Shown here: one piece after another, positions 18,264 to 24,496 of the stretch
How positions within the stretch are numbered: the stretch's first letter is position 1
Layout: each line of letters begins with the position of its first letter
Made by a program: the position numbers and the translations under genes
DNA from: QAKW01 sp045545315
GTDB lineage: Bacteria; Bacillota; Clostridia; Oscillospirales; QAKW01
Direction: 5' to 3'
Assembly: GCA_045545315.1 (NCBI GenBank)
Contig: JAZQAR010000040.1
Coordinates: forward strand, 1-64,000
DNA length: 64,000 nt
Notes under the pieces: generated by a model
What the model was told of the DNA's origin: nothing
Database searches by the model: none
The model's input: only the letters and a program-made list of their open reading frames with translations

Positions 18264-18659
18264 ATTTTTGCGAATCGCCATCTTCAAAAACTTGGTAGCG
18301 CCTCCAAAGGGCCTGTAGACATAACCCACTACGTAATCCGCCCGCTCCAGCATCCACCGGTTCCGGTACTCAATAGCAAAGCGAGGAAGCACCGTTTCAA
18401 TACCCTCCGGAACAAAGCATTCCAATCCTTCACTTTGCTGATTTTTGGTTGGCATATATGCCAACACTATGTAACATTCGATCGGATAATACTTTTTTAA
18501 TTGTTTCAATTCATATTGTACAAGGCGATCAAAATTACCCTGATTACCCACGTAAAAACAGTTTACATTCATATTTTCAATCAAATCAATCAACGTTTCC
18601 CTCAATTCTGTTACCATTCCGTCGCCACAATTTCGATGGCCAAAAAAAGTGCAAATCAA
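18237..18659 (-). CDS. Small SLOG-like (Rossmann-type) hypothetical protein
   Basis: About 140 residues. FFGHRNC at the N-terminus, YVGNQGNFDRLV near residue 38 and VLAYMPT near 66 match small SLOG-like proteins of Firmicutes, a nucleotide- or ligand-binding Rossmann-like group also found in DprA and stress proteins. Function is unknown. No ATG begins the frame: two TTG codons exist (18665 and 18659). I chose 18659 because AAAGGA lies 8 bp before it and only 2 bp before the other. The gene is clearly more AT-rich than its neighbours, diverges from an XRE regulator and may be a laterally acquired two-gene unit. Confidence 0.65.
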   Translation of the reverse strand: MICTFFGHRNCGDGMVTELRETLIDLIENMNVNCFYVGNQGNFDRLVQYELKQLKKYYPIECYIVLAYMPTKNQQSEGLECFVPEGIETVLPRFAIEYRNRWMLERADYVVGYVYRPFGGATKFLKMAIRKNKTVMNLGS

Positions 18660-18685
18660 TTCCAAGTTCCTTTACTTAAAAATTT

Positions 18686-18713
18686 TTATATGCACCTATA
18701 TAAGTGCATATAA
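18686..18713. promoter_or_regulatory. Perfect inverted repeat, likely operator of the divergent XRE/SLOG pair
   Basis: The 10-bp arms TTATATGCAC and GTGCATATAA are separated by 8 bp. The repeat sits in the intergenic region between the two divergent genes and 16 bp upstream of the TATAAT of the regulator gene. Two-fold symmetry of this kind suits binding by an XRE-type dimer, so autoregulation of both genes is likely but inferred. Confidence 0.7.
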
Positions 18714-18728
18714 ATTGTAACACTCTTC

Positions 18729-18734
18729 TATAAT
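18729..18734 (+). promoter_or_regulatory. -10 box of the XRE regulator gene
   Basis: TATAAT at 18729-18734 lies 44 bp before the start at 18778. The -35 position overlaps the right arm of the inverted repeat, so a bound regulator would block polymerase. Confidence 0.55.
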
Positions 18735-18777
18735 TAAGTCAAACAAATTGTTCTTAAACAAGTGCAAGGTGACGTTG

Positions 18778-19008
18778 ATGAATGAAATTATAGAGAAAAG
18801 AGTAGGCAATAATATCAAAAAGCTCCGTATAGAGGCCGGATTGACCCAGGATACTGTTGCAACAAAAATGCAATTAGCCGGTTGTGATATTACCCGAAGT
18901 GCAATCGCAAAAATCGAAGTAGGCCAACGTCATCTCTATGCTGATGAAATTATATTGCTACAAGATATTCTCCATACAACTTATGAAGAGATTCTTAACA
19001 TCAAATAA
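18778..19008 (+). CDS. XRE-family helix-turn-helix regulator
   Basis: A 76-residue single-domain protein. The HTH spans about residues 11-65, with LRIEAGLTQDTVATKM as helices 1-2 and SAIAKIEVGQRH as the recognition region, as in the Cro/CI fold. I chose ATG 18778 over the in-frame ATG at 18748 because AAGGTG at 18766-18771 is correctly spaced. There is no sensor domain, so it probably acts as a simple DNA-binding switch on its own promoter and on the divergent SLOG-like gene. AT-rich like that gene. Confidence 0.88.
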   Translation: MNEIIEKRVGNNIKKLRIEAGLTQDTVATKMQLAGCDITRSAIAKIEVGQRHLYADEIILLQDILHTTYEEILNIK

Positions 19009-19033
19009 ACCGCCAACATTCTGTTGGCGGTTT
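19007..19033. terminator. Bidirectional terminator after the XRE gene
   Basis: A 12-bp stem (19007-19018 with 19022-19033) with a TTC loop, followed by ATTTTTTATTTT. It also serves the end of the minus-strand RNA methyltransferase gene. Confidence 0.88.
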
Positions 19034-19038
19034 ATTTT

Positions 19039-20316
19039 TTATTTTAAAATTCTTAATCCCTTGGGATAATGATTTTTGCCTTGGCCGTTGCTGGATTTGA
19101 TCCAGCCCATGGGAACACCTTCCACGCAAGCCACGCCGAACCCTTTTCTGTCAGACGGGATCACCTCGCCCCGCAAATACGAATAGGCCTGTTCCGGCGT
19201 GCAATCCTCAAAGAAACAAAACTGCTCCTTGGGGAAACACATCGCCAAATGATGGGCAGGCTTCCATTGGCGCCCCACCTGCTCCAAAGCCTGAATACCG
19301 GCTCTTAACACGGGGAGCCCCTTCAGCTCCGGCAGGTCCTCGTCCACCAGATAGCAAAAGTTTCCCCGGCGGATCAAATTACCCTTGGGGGCTTTCAGAA
19401 CCGTCTTCAAAAAGGCGGTTTCTTCCGGGAGTTTTTCGCCCTTCAGGGTGGGCAGGTCTTTCCGTTCCCCTTCCCCCGTGTGGACCATGGCGCAGACAAA
19501 GTGCCCTTCCCCATCGGGGCCCGGGAAGATCCGGCGGGCTTGCTCCAAACCGAAAAAGCCGGGGGATCCGCCTTGAATACCGGTATCTACCACCCTAAAT
19601 TCCGGGTGGCGCTCCAAAAACCAAAGGATGGTTTTTTCGTTTTCCTCCGGGTTAAAGGTACAGGTAGAATAGACCAGCCGACCGCCGGGCTTCAGGGTCT
19701 TGGCCCCGGCCTCCAGCACCCCACGGCTCCGCTGGGTACAAAGCTCCACCAGCGCCGGGGTCCACTCCTCCAGGATCCGGGGATACTTACGGAACATCCC
19801 CTCACCGGAGCAAGGGCTATCGATCAAAACCTTATCAAAATATTGGGGTGCGGCCTTGGCCAGGTGTTCCCCATCGGTATGGGTGATCACCGCCCGGGAG
19901 ACCCCCATACGCTCCAAATTTGAGAGGAGAGCGCTTGCCCGCTTGGCGTTGATCTCGTTTGCCACCAGAAGGCCATCGGTCAATTCTGCGGCAATTGCGG
20001 TGGATTTAGAGCCGGGGGCGGCGCAAAGATCCAGTACCCGATCGGAGGGCTCCACCTGCAGGGCGGTCACCGCACTCATAGCGCTGGGCTCCTGGAAATA
20101 ATACAGCCCCGCCTGATGGTAGGGGTGGTTGCCCTCGGTCTCGCCTTCAGTCACGATATAGCCCCGTTCATACAAGGGATTGGGGCGCACCCCAAAGGGA
20201 ACAAGCCGCAAAAAATCCTCCCGGCTGATTTTTTGGGGATTATAGCGTACCCCTTCGGTGGCGGGAGAACCGATAAAAGGAGTGAGATCCACCCATTCTT
20301 TTAAATAATCGATCAT
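19039..20316 (-). CDS. RsmF/NSUN-type RNA (cytosine-5) methyltransferase
   Basis: A 425-residue class I SAM-dependent methyltransferase of the RsmB/NOP2/RsmF group, which forms m5C in rRNA or tRNA. The SAM loop is DLCAAPGSKS (96-105). The two catalytic cysteines are C169 in DSPCSGEGMF and C219 in YSTCTF. The C-terminal ~130 residues match the RsmF/YebU-type RNA-binding extension. It is the last gene of a four-gene minus-strand operon and overlaps the yitT stop by ATGA. Which rRNA position is modified cannot be told. Confidence 0.93.
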   Translation of the reverse strand: MIDYLKEWVDLTPFIGSPATEGVRYNPQKISREDFLRLVPFGVRPNPLYERGYIVTEGETEGNHPYHQAGLYYFQEPSAMSAVTALQVEPSDRVLDLCAAPGSKSTAIAAELTDGLLVANEINAKRASALLSNLERMGVSRAVITHTDGEHLAKAAPQYFDKVLIDSPCSGEGMFRKYPRILEEWTPALVELCTQRSRGVLEAGAKTLKPGGRLVYSTCTFNPEENEKTILWFLERHPEFRVVDTGIQGGSPGFFGLEQARRIFPGPDGEGHFVCAMVHTGEGERKDLPTLKGEKLPEETAFLKTVLKAPKGNLIRRGNFCYLVDEDLPELKGLPVLRAGIQALEQVGRQWKPAHHLAMCFPKEQFCFFEDCTPEQAYSYLRGEVIPSDRKGFGVACVEGVPMGWIKSSNGQGKNHYPKGLRILK

Positions 20317-21176
20317 TTAATCGCCTCATTTTTCAATTCCTGGAACCCAAATCCCAAAATCTCTGTGGCTTCTCCCACCACCATAAAGGCCTTTGGATCC
20401 AATTGATATACGATCCGGCGGAGCAATCGCTCTTCGCCGGGATTCAATGCGCAAAACAACACGTTGCGATCTTCCCGGGAATAGCCGCCCATCCCTTTTA
20501 AAATCGTTACGCTGTGGTCTGTTTCTTTCATTATGGCCTCTTCCAGAGGGATTTCCGAAATAATAAATGCAAAACGGCCGGCGGTACGCCCTTTTAAATA
20601 AGTGTCCAGCACCACCGTATACACCACCGCCAGCAACAAGGAATAAAGAACCGTTTCCAGTTCCCGATAAAGCAGGCCGCCCGCCAAGATCACCAGACCG
20701 TCGATCACCAGCACCAGCCCACCAAAGGAAATACCCGGGAACTTTTTCTGCAATAGCAATGCGGCAAGATCGCTGCCACCGCTGGTCATTCCCTGGCCGC
20801 ACATCAAAGCGGCGCCGCCCCCGGAAAGGGCCGCCCCGCAAAGGGTGGAAAGAATTCGATCCCCCTCAAAAGCAGGGATCCAGGCTGTGGCTTCCATCGC
20901 CAGGGAGATCAGTAACGTGCCGCCCAGGCTCATCAGCGTGAATCGCTTGCCCAGCATCAAAAAAGAGATCACCAACAGAGGCAGATTGATAACCAACACC
21001 ATCAATCCAAGGGGCAGACCGGTCAACACGTTGATAATGGTCGCCAACCCGGTGGCACCGCCCAACAGTACCCGATGGGGATTGATAAAAACCGTGACCC
21101 CCACGCCATAGAGCAACGCTCCCAGCGTCATCACCGCCAAGCTTCCCGCATATTTCAGGTATGATTTATTCTTCAT
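20313..21176 (-). CDS. YitT-family membrane protein (DUF161 with C-terminal DUF2179)
   Basis: A 287-residue protein with about six membrane helices (residues 10-205), containing INPHRVLLGGATGLA and the MTSGGSDLAA segment typical of the family, followed by a cytosolic C-terminal domain (about 210-285). YitT proteins are widespread in Firmicutes and proposed to be transporters, but the substrate is not established. It overlaps mrnC upstream by 11 bp and the methyltransferase gene downstream by 4 bp. Confidence 0.9.
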   Translation of the reverse strand: MKNKSYLKYAGSLAVMTLGALLYGVGVTVFINPHRVLLGGATGLATIINVLTGLPLGLMVLVINLPLLVISFLMLGKRFTLMSLGGTLLISLAMEATAWIPAFEGDRILSTLCGAALSGGGAALMCGQGMTSGGSDLAALLLQKKFPGISFGGLVLVIDGLVILAGGLLYRELETVLYSLLLAVVYTVVLDTYLKGRTAGRFAFIISEIPLEEAIMKETDHSVTILKGMGGYSREDRNVLFCALNPGEERLLRRIVYQLDPKAFMVVGEATEILGFGFQELKNEAIK

Positions 21177-21552
21177 TCGCTATGATCCTTTCAAAAAGTT
21201 CCTCCAGCCGCTTTTGTTCTCCGGCCAGATAAAGATAGCCCCAAAGAGCCTCAAAGCCGGTGGCGGCGTGGTAAGTACCCAGATCTGCGTGGCGGGGCTT
21301 GGAATGGCTTTTGGCATTCCGTCCTCTGCGGACGATCTCCTGCTCATCTTCCGAAAGATCCGGCAGGATCTTTTCCAAAAAGGCCTGTTGCGCCTCGCAA
21401 CTGACAAAATGCTTGGATTTTTCGTGGAGCTTATGGTTTTGTCGGTTCCCCATGGAAAGCACATGGTTCCGCACGTAGAGTTCATAGACCCCGTCCCCCA
21501 GATAAGCCAAAGCCAGGGGGCTATATTGTCGCATAACGTCTTCTTTATTCAT
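21166..21552 (-). CDS. mrnC: Mini-ribonuclease III
   Basis: A 128-residue RNase III-like catalytic domain without a dsRNA-binding domain. Mini-III matures 23S rRNA ends in Firmicutes. The signature ALAYLGDGVYELYVR (residues 9-23) holds the metal-binding Asp, and the second acidic cluster lies in FEALWGYLYLAG near residue 103. The length is typical. It overlaps the metallophosphoesterase gene by 8 bp and yitT by 11 bp, so translation is probably coupled. In many Firmicutes mrnC lies beside cysS and rlmB; that context is absent here. Confidence 0.95.
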   Translation of the reverse strand: MNKEDVMRQYSPLALAYLGDGVYELYVRNHVLSMGNRQNHKLHEKSKHFVSCEAQQAFLEKILPDLSEDEQEIVRRGRNAKSHSKPRHADLGTYHAATGFEALWGYLYLAGEQKRLEELFERIIANEE

Positions 21553-22009
21553 AACAGTTCAACAGAACTCCTTTCAATTTACCCTCTTCGATCTCGATGA
21601 TGCCGTAATCTCCCAGCTTCAGGGAGCCGGGGTTCATCAAAAAAACACCTTCCCGCTGTTCCATCAGAGGGGTATGGGTATGGCCGAAAAATACGCCGTC
21701 CACCCCTTGCGCCCTGGCGGCGGCCAGCAATTGACCCAGACCGCTTTTGACCCCGTAGCGGTGGCCGTGGCAGAGCAGCAATTTTTTTCCACCCAGCTCC
21801 AGGATCAGTTGCTCCGGCCCCTGGTCGTAAGGGTCGCAATTCCCCTTGACCCCGTACACCGGCTGACCCTGGGTACGGGCCAGCATCCAGCGGGCGTCGC
21901 TGATATGATCCCCCAGATGGATGATCCCATCGTTGGGATACCGTTTATATAATTCCTCCATAGGCTCCCGTCGGCCGTGGGTATCGGATACAACGATATA
22001 GCGCAGCAT
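21545..22009 (-). CDS. YfcE/MJ0936-type metallophosphoesterase
   Basis: A 154-residue calcineurin-like phosphodiesterase. Metal-binding motifs are SDTHGR (8-13), LGDH (33-36), KGNCDP (54-59), CHGHRYG and FGHTHTP (near 113). Related small enzymes are manganese-dependent phosphodiesterases with unclear natural substrates. A longer frame upstream exists, but the ATG at 22009 has AAAGGAG 5-12 bp upstream, and the extra residues would be translated from promoter sequence. First gene of the operon to mrnC, yitT and the methyltransferase. Confidence 0.92.
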   Translation of the reverse strand: MLRYIVVSDTHGRREPMEELYKRYPNDGIIHLGDHISDARWMLARTQGQPVYGVKGNCDPYDQGPEQLILELGGKKLLLCHGHRYGVKSGLGQLLAAARAQGVDGVFFGHTHTPLMEQREGVFLMNPGSLKLGDYGIIEIEEGKLKGVLLNCYE

Positions 22010-22037
22010 TCTGATCTCCTTTGTTCTCAATATAACC

Positions 22038-22066
22038 ATTTTAGCATAAAATAAAGAGAAAAGGAA
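22038..22066 (-). promoter_or_regulatory. Extended -10 promoter of the metallophosphoesterase operon
   Basis: On the minus strand TGCTAAAAT (22038-22046) is an extended -10 element. A weak TTCCTT (22061-22066) stands 17 bp upstream. Confidence 0.55.
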
Positions 22067-22105
22067 TAGGAAATCCTTAAAAACCCTTCTGAAAGGAGCA
22101 ATTAT

Positions 22106-22384
22106 ATGAGCGGTTCTAACTTTATGGACGAGATCAAGAAAATGGATAAGAAGGAAAAACGGGCCCTTTTGGAAAAGATCACCAATGCGCTGACCCCGGA
22201 ACAGCAACAGCAGGTCAAGGGGATCTTGCAAAATAAGGAGCAGGTAGAGGCCTTACAGAAAAATCTGAAGAGCGAGGATCTGCAGACCCTGGTAGACGGA
22301 CTTTCCGGCGGGGAGGATCCCCGGGATTTTCTGAACAGCCCCCGGGTGCAAAAGCGGATGAAGGAGCTACTGGATCAGGGCTGA
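22106..22384 (+). CDS. Small hypothetical protein, first gene of a three-gene unit
   Basis: A 92-residue, charged, probably helical protein rich in Lys, Glu, Gln and Leu, with GAAAGGAG 5-12 bp before the ATG. No membrane segment or known motif is recognised. The C-terminal NSPRVQKRMKELLDQG runs into the next coding frame: its stop (22382-22384) overlaps the downstream frame, which is in the -1 register. Function unknown. Confidence 0.75.
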   Translation: MSGSNFMDEIKKMDKKEKRALLEKITNALTPEQQQQVKGILQNKEQVEALQKNLKSEDLQTLVDGLSGGEDPRDFLNSPRVQKRMKELLDQG

Positions 22385-22659
22385 TCGACCTGCTTTCTTC
22401 TCTCCCGGGGGCGGTAGATGAGGGGCACCCTTCCGGCACCGATCCCCTTGGGGGAATCCTGAAGGGAATCGACCCTAAAATGCTGGGCAGGATCACTTCT
22501 ATGATGGGAGAAATGAACCAAAAGCCCGACAATCGCTGCTCCCTTTTGGCGGCGCTGAAGCCCTGGCTCCGCCCGGAGCGGCAGGCACGGGCAGATGAGG
22601 CCATCCGCATCCTGAAGCTGCTGCGCATTTGGGAGCTTTATCAGAAAGGGGGTTCCTGA
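22381..22659 (+). CDS. Small hypothetical protein lacking a normal start codon
   Basis: A 92-codon frame with strong coding character runs from about 22381 to a TGA at 22657-22659. The C-terminal half (LLAALKPWLRPERQARADEA, then a Leu/Ile/Arg-rich helix) resembles small proteins of spore-forming Clostridia, from memory. Its stop overlaps the next ATG as TGATG. No ATG, GTG or TTG lies near its N-terminus: the first in-frame options are CTG at 22381, just after the preceding gene's end, or ATG at 22479 (60 residues). A -1 frameshift out of the preceding gene would fuse both into one protein of about 183 residues. Which holds is open. Confidence 0.6.
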   Translation: MIDLLSSLPGAVDEGHPSGTDPLGGILKGIDPKMLGRITSMMGEMNQKPDNRCSLLAALKPWLRPERQARADEAIRILKLLRIWELYQKGGS

Positions 22660-22922
22660 TGGAGATCCATCTGCAATCCGACGGACAATTATATCCGCCC
22701 GCCAAACCAAAACCCAAGCCAAAGCCCAAGCCGGAGCCGACCCTTCCCCCCTGCCCTAAAGAGCCAATCGATCTGAACAGGTCGGCGGAGTGGGAGGATC
22801 TGTTGCTAATAGCGGTCATTTTCATCATTTTTCGCAGCAAGGGGCAACCGGATCTGTTTTTATTGGCAGCCTTGGCCTATATTCTTTTTGACAGTTGCTT
22901 TTCCCTGAAAAATTTTGTATAA
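22659..22922 (+). CDS. Small proline/lysine-rich protein with C-terminal hydrophobic segment
   Basis: 87 residues starting at an ATG that overlaps the previous stop (TGATG), with AAAGGGGG 9 bp upstream. A short N-terminus is followed by a (PK)n run (residues 17-26), an acidic stretch and a C-terminal hydrophobic region (about 50-80) that may form one or two membrane helices. Probably a small membrane-attached protein; function unknown. The end of the gene contains the promoter for the next gene. Confidence 0.7.
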   Translation: MEIHLQSDGQLYPPAKPKPKPKPKPEPTLPPCPKEPIDLNRSAEWEDLLLIAVIFIIFRSKGQPDLFLLAALAYILFDSCFSLKNFV

Positions 22923-22923
22923 T
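22895..22923 (+). promoter_or_regulatory. Promoter of the walJ-like gene, inside the preceding gene
   Basis: TTGCTT (22895-22900), a 17-bp spacer and TATAAT (22918-22923). It lies at the 3' end of the preceding gene; the TATAAT covers its stop codon. Confidence 0.65.
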
Positions 22924-22924
22924 G

Positions 22925-22954
22925 AAAAGCGTTGAGATCCTTCTCAACGCTTTT
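22925..22954 (+). terminator. Terminator hairpin overlapping the walJ transcription start
   Basis: A 13-bp stem (22925-22937 with 22942-22954) with a TCCT loop and flanking A and T runs. It should end the small-protein transcript. The predicted start point of the next promoter falls inside its left arm, so only a truncated stem would appear in the new RNA. Confidence 0.75.
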
Positions 22955-22976
22955 ATTGTTGAAACGAGAGGTATTT

Positions 22977-23729
22977 ATGGCGCAGTTTTATTCCTTATTT
23001 TCATCCAGCAAGGGCAATGCGGCGGTGATCGTCTCCCAAGGTCGGGGGATCCTGATCGATTGCGGGGTCAGTTATCGGATGCTGACCAATCGCTTGGCGG
23101 AATGCTCCCTTGGTTGGGAGCAGATGGATGGGATCCTTTTGACCCACGAGCATACTGACCACGTGAAAGCGATCCCCCAGATCCTAAAGCACAAACATCC
23201 CCCCATCTACGGTTGCGGCACCACCCTTGCCAATGCGGAGGTAGAGGGGATCGACCACGGCGGAGAGCCCTTTCAGATCGGGGACTTCACCGTCGTACCC
23301 ATCCGCACCAGTCACGACGTTTGCCAATCCTATGGCTACCGCATCGAGGTGGAGGACAAGGCCATTGGCTTTGTGACCGATACCGGCAAGATCACCCCGG
23401 AAATGAACCAACATCTTTCCGGCTGTTCTCTGATCATATTGGAAAGCAACTACGATCCCGAGATGTTGACCTATGGCCCCTACCCTGCCCAGACCAAGGC
23501 ACGGATCCGCTCCGATCGGGGGCATCTTTCCAACGGGGATTGCGCCTCCCTTTTGGCTTTGAAGGCCCTGGAGGGCTCCTTGAAAACGGCGGTCTTGGCA
23601 CATTTAAGCGACAATAACAACACCCCTATGACCGCAAAAATGGCAACCTTAGACGTTTTTGCCCAATATGGGATCGATCATATTCAATTAGAGGTCGGGG
23701 GGCCTTTTTGCCCCTGTATTGAGGTATAA
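22977..23729 (+). CDS. MBL-fold metallo-hydrolase, WalJ/YycJ-like
   Basis: A 250-residue metallo-beta-lactamase fold protein. The metal-binding motif is LLTHEHTDHVKAI (near residue 60), followed by TSHDV near 107, FVTDTGKI near 131 and AHLSDNNN near 217. It resembles YycJ/WalJ, which in many Firmicutes accompanies the WalRK system and has been linked to DNA metabolism and cell division. Here no WalRK genes adjoin; rlmH follows by 2 bp, a common pairing in Clostridia and Bacilli. The ATG at 22977 is preceded by GAGAGGT; an in-frame ATG at 22932 lies in the hairpin and was not chosen. Confidence 0.88.
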   Translation: MAQFYSLFSSSKGNAAVIVSQGRGILIDCGVSYRMLTNRLAECSLGWEQMDGILLTHEHTDHVKAIPQILKHKHPPIYGCGTTLANAEVEGIDHGGEPFQIGDFTVVPIRTSHDVCQSYGYRIEVEDKAIGFVTDTGKITPEMNQHLSGCSLIILESNYDPEMLTYGPYPAQTKARIRSDRGHLSNGDCASLLALKALEGSLKTAVLAHLSDNNNTPMTAKMATLDVFAQYGIDHIQLEVGGPFCPCIEV

Positions 23730-23731
23730 CC

Positions 23732-24211
23732 ATGAAATGCACGGTTCTTTGCACCGGGAATTTAAAAGAAAAATATTGGAAAGAGGCGGAGGCAGAATAC
23801 GCCAAGCGAATGGGTCGCTTTGGGGGCTGGTCGGTCATCGAGCTGCCGGAGGTCCCCCTATCGGATAAGCCCGGCCAAAAGGAGATCGACACCGCCCTGG
23901 AAAAGGAGGCAGAGCAGCTTTTAAAAAAGCTTCCGCAACGCGCTTACACCATTGCCCTTTGTGTGGAGGGAAAGCCCCTTTCCAGCGAGGAATTGGCCCG
24001 GTCGGTTGGCGAGTTGCCCACCCAGGGCTACAGCGAGATCGCATTGATCATCGGCTCCTCCCACGGCCTTTCGCCCCGGATCAAGCAGCTTTGCAAGCGG
24101 CGGCTTTCCATCTCACCCATGACCTTCCCCCATCAGATGATGCGGGTGATCTTAGCGGAGCAGTTTTACCGGGCCCATAAGACCCTGGCCGGAGAATCTT
24201 ACCACAAATGA
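23732..24211 (+). CDS. rlmH: 23S rRNA (pseudouridine1915-N3)-methyltransferase RlmH
   Basis: A 159-residue SPOUT-class methyltransferase acting on pseudouridine 1915 in helix 69 of 23S rRNA. Characteristic segments are ALCVEGKPLSSEELA (near 75), LIIGSSHGLSP (near 105, knot and SAM binding) and SPMTFPHQMMRVILAEQFYRA near the C-terminus. Normal length. It begins 2 bp after the walJ-like stop, so the two are cotranscribed. Confidence 0.97.
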   Translation: MKCTVLCTGNLKEKYWKEAEAEYAKRMGRFGGWSVIELPEVPLSDKPGQKEIDTALEKEAEQLLKKLPQRAYTIALCVEGKPLSSEELARSVGELPTQGYSEIALIIGSSHGLSPRIKQLCKRRLSISPMTFPHQMMRVILAEQFYRAHKTLAGESYHK

Positions 24212-24285
24212 CCCCTCGGAGTACCACAGGCACTCCGTTCCCCCTTCCAAGGGGGAAAATGAAGGAATTTTAAAATATGCTGACG

Positions 24286-24317
24286 AAGCCCCGGAAGTGA
24301 ACGATCTTCCGGGGCTT
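24286..24317 (+). terminator. Hairpin, probable rlmH terminator
   Basis: A 12-bp GC-rich stem (24286-24297 with 24306-24317) with an 8-nt loop. T-run weak (TTTACTATAT). Confidence 0.6.
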
Positions 24318-24452
24318 TACTATATAAAGTGGGAAAGGATGCAAACGATAACGTTTGCGAATAAAAAAGTGCCGATTTTGTCAAAAGGGCTGAGATTATT
24401 GATACTAACGGAAAGCAGAAGTTCTCTTCTGCGGTTGGTTATGAACGTTTAA

Positions 24453-24480
24453 GGGGCACCCTCCGGAAGGAAGGTGCCCC
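24453..24480 (-). terminator. Hairpin, probable terminator of the giant gene downstream of the pair
   Basis: An 8-bp outer stem (24453-24460 with 24473-24480), 16 bp after the stop of the minus-strand gene. Confidence 0.55.
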
Positions 24481-24496
24481 ATTTCTGTGTATTTAA

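Larger units (their letters stand above)
24212..24496. other. Convergent intergenic region with several hairpins
   Basis: Between rlmH and the giant secreted-protein gene no convincing gene is seen. Inverted repeats occur at 24217-24237 (6-bp stem), 24238-24257 (9-bp stem), 24286-24317 (12-bp stem, likely rlmH terminator), 24341-24358 (GCAAACG-ATAA-CGTTTGC), 24415-24432 (7-bp stem) and 24453-24480 (8-bp stem, likely terminator of the minus-strand gene). A 38-codon frame at 24339-24455 has a misplaced ribosome site. Confidence 0.6.

Noticed and set aside
22010..22231. 74-residue N-terminal extension of the metallophosphoesterase
   Set aside because: It covers the predicted promoter and the start of the divergent gene, and the family begins at the ATG with the good ribosome site.
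24385..24410. TPP-riboswitch-like CTGAGA
   Set aside because: Only the short core string is present; the other conserved parts and a downstream thiamine gene are missing.
24339..24455. 38-codon ORF in the gap after rlmH
   Set aside because: The purine-rich stretch touches the ATG with no spacing and the sequence is taken up by hairpins.
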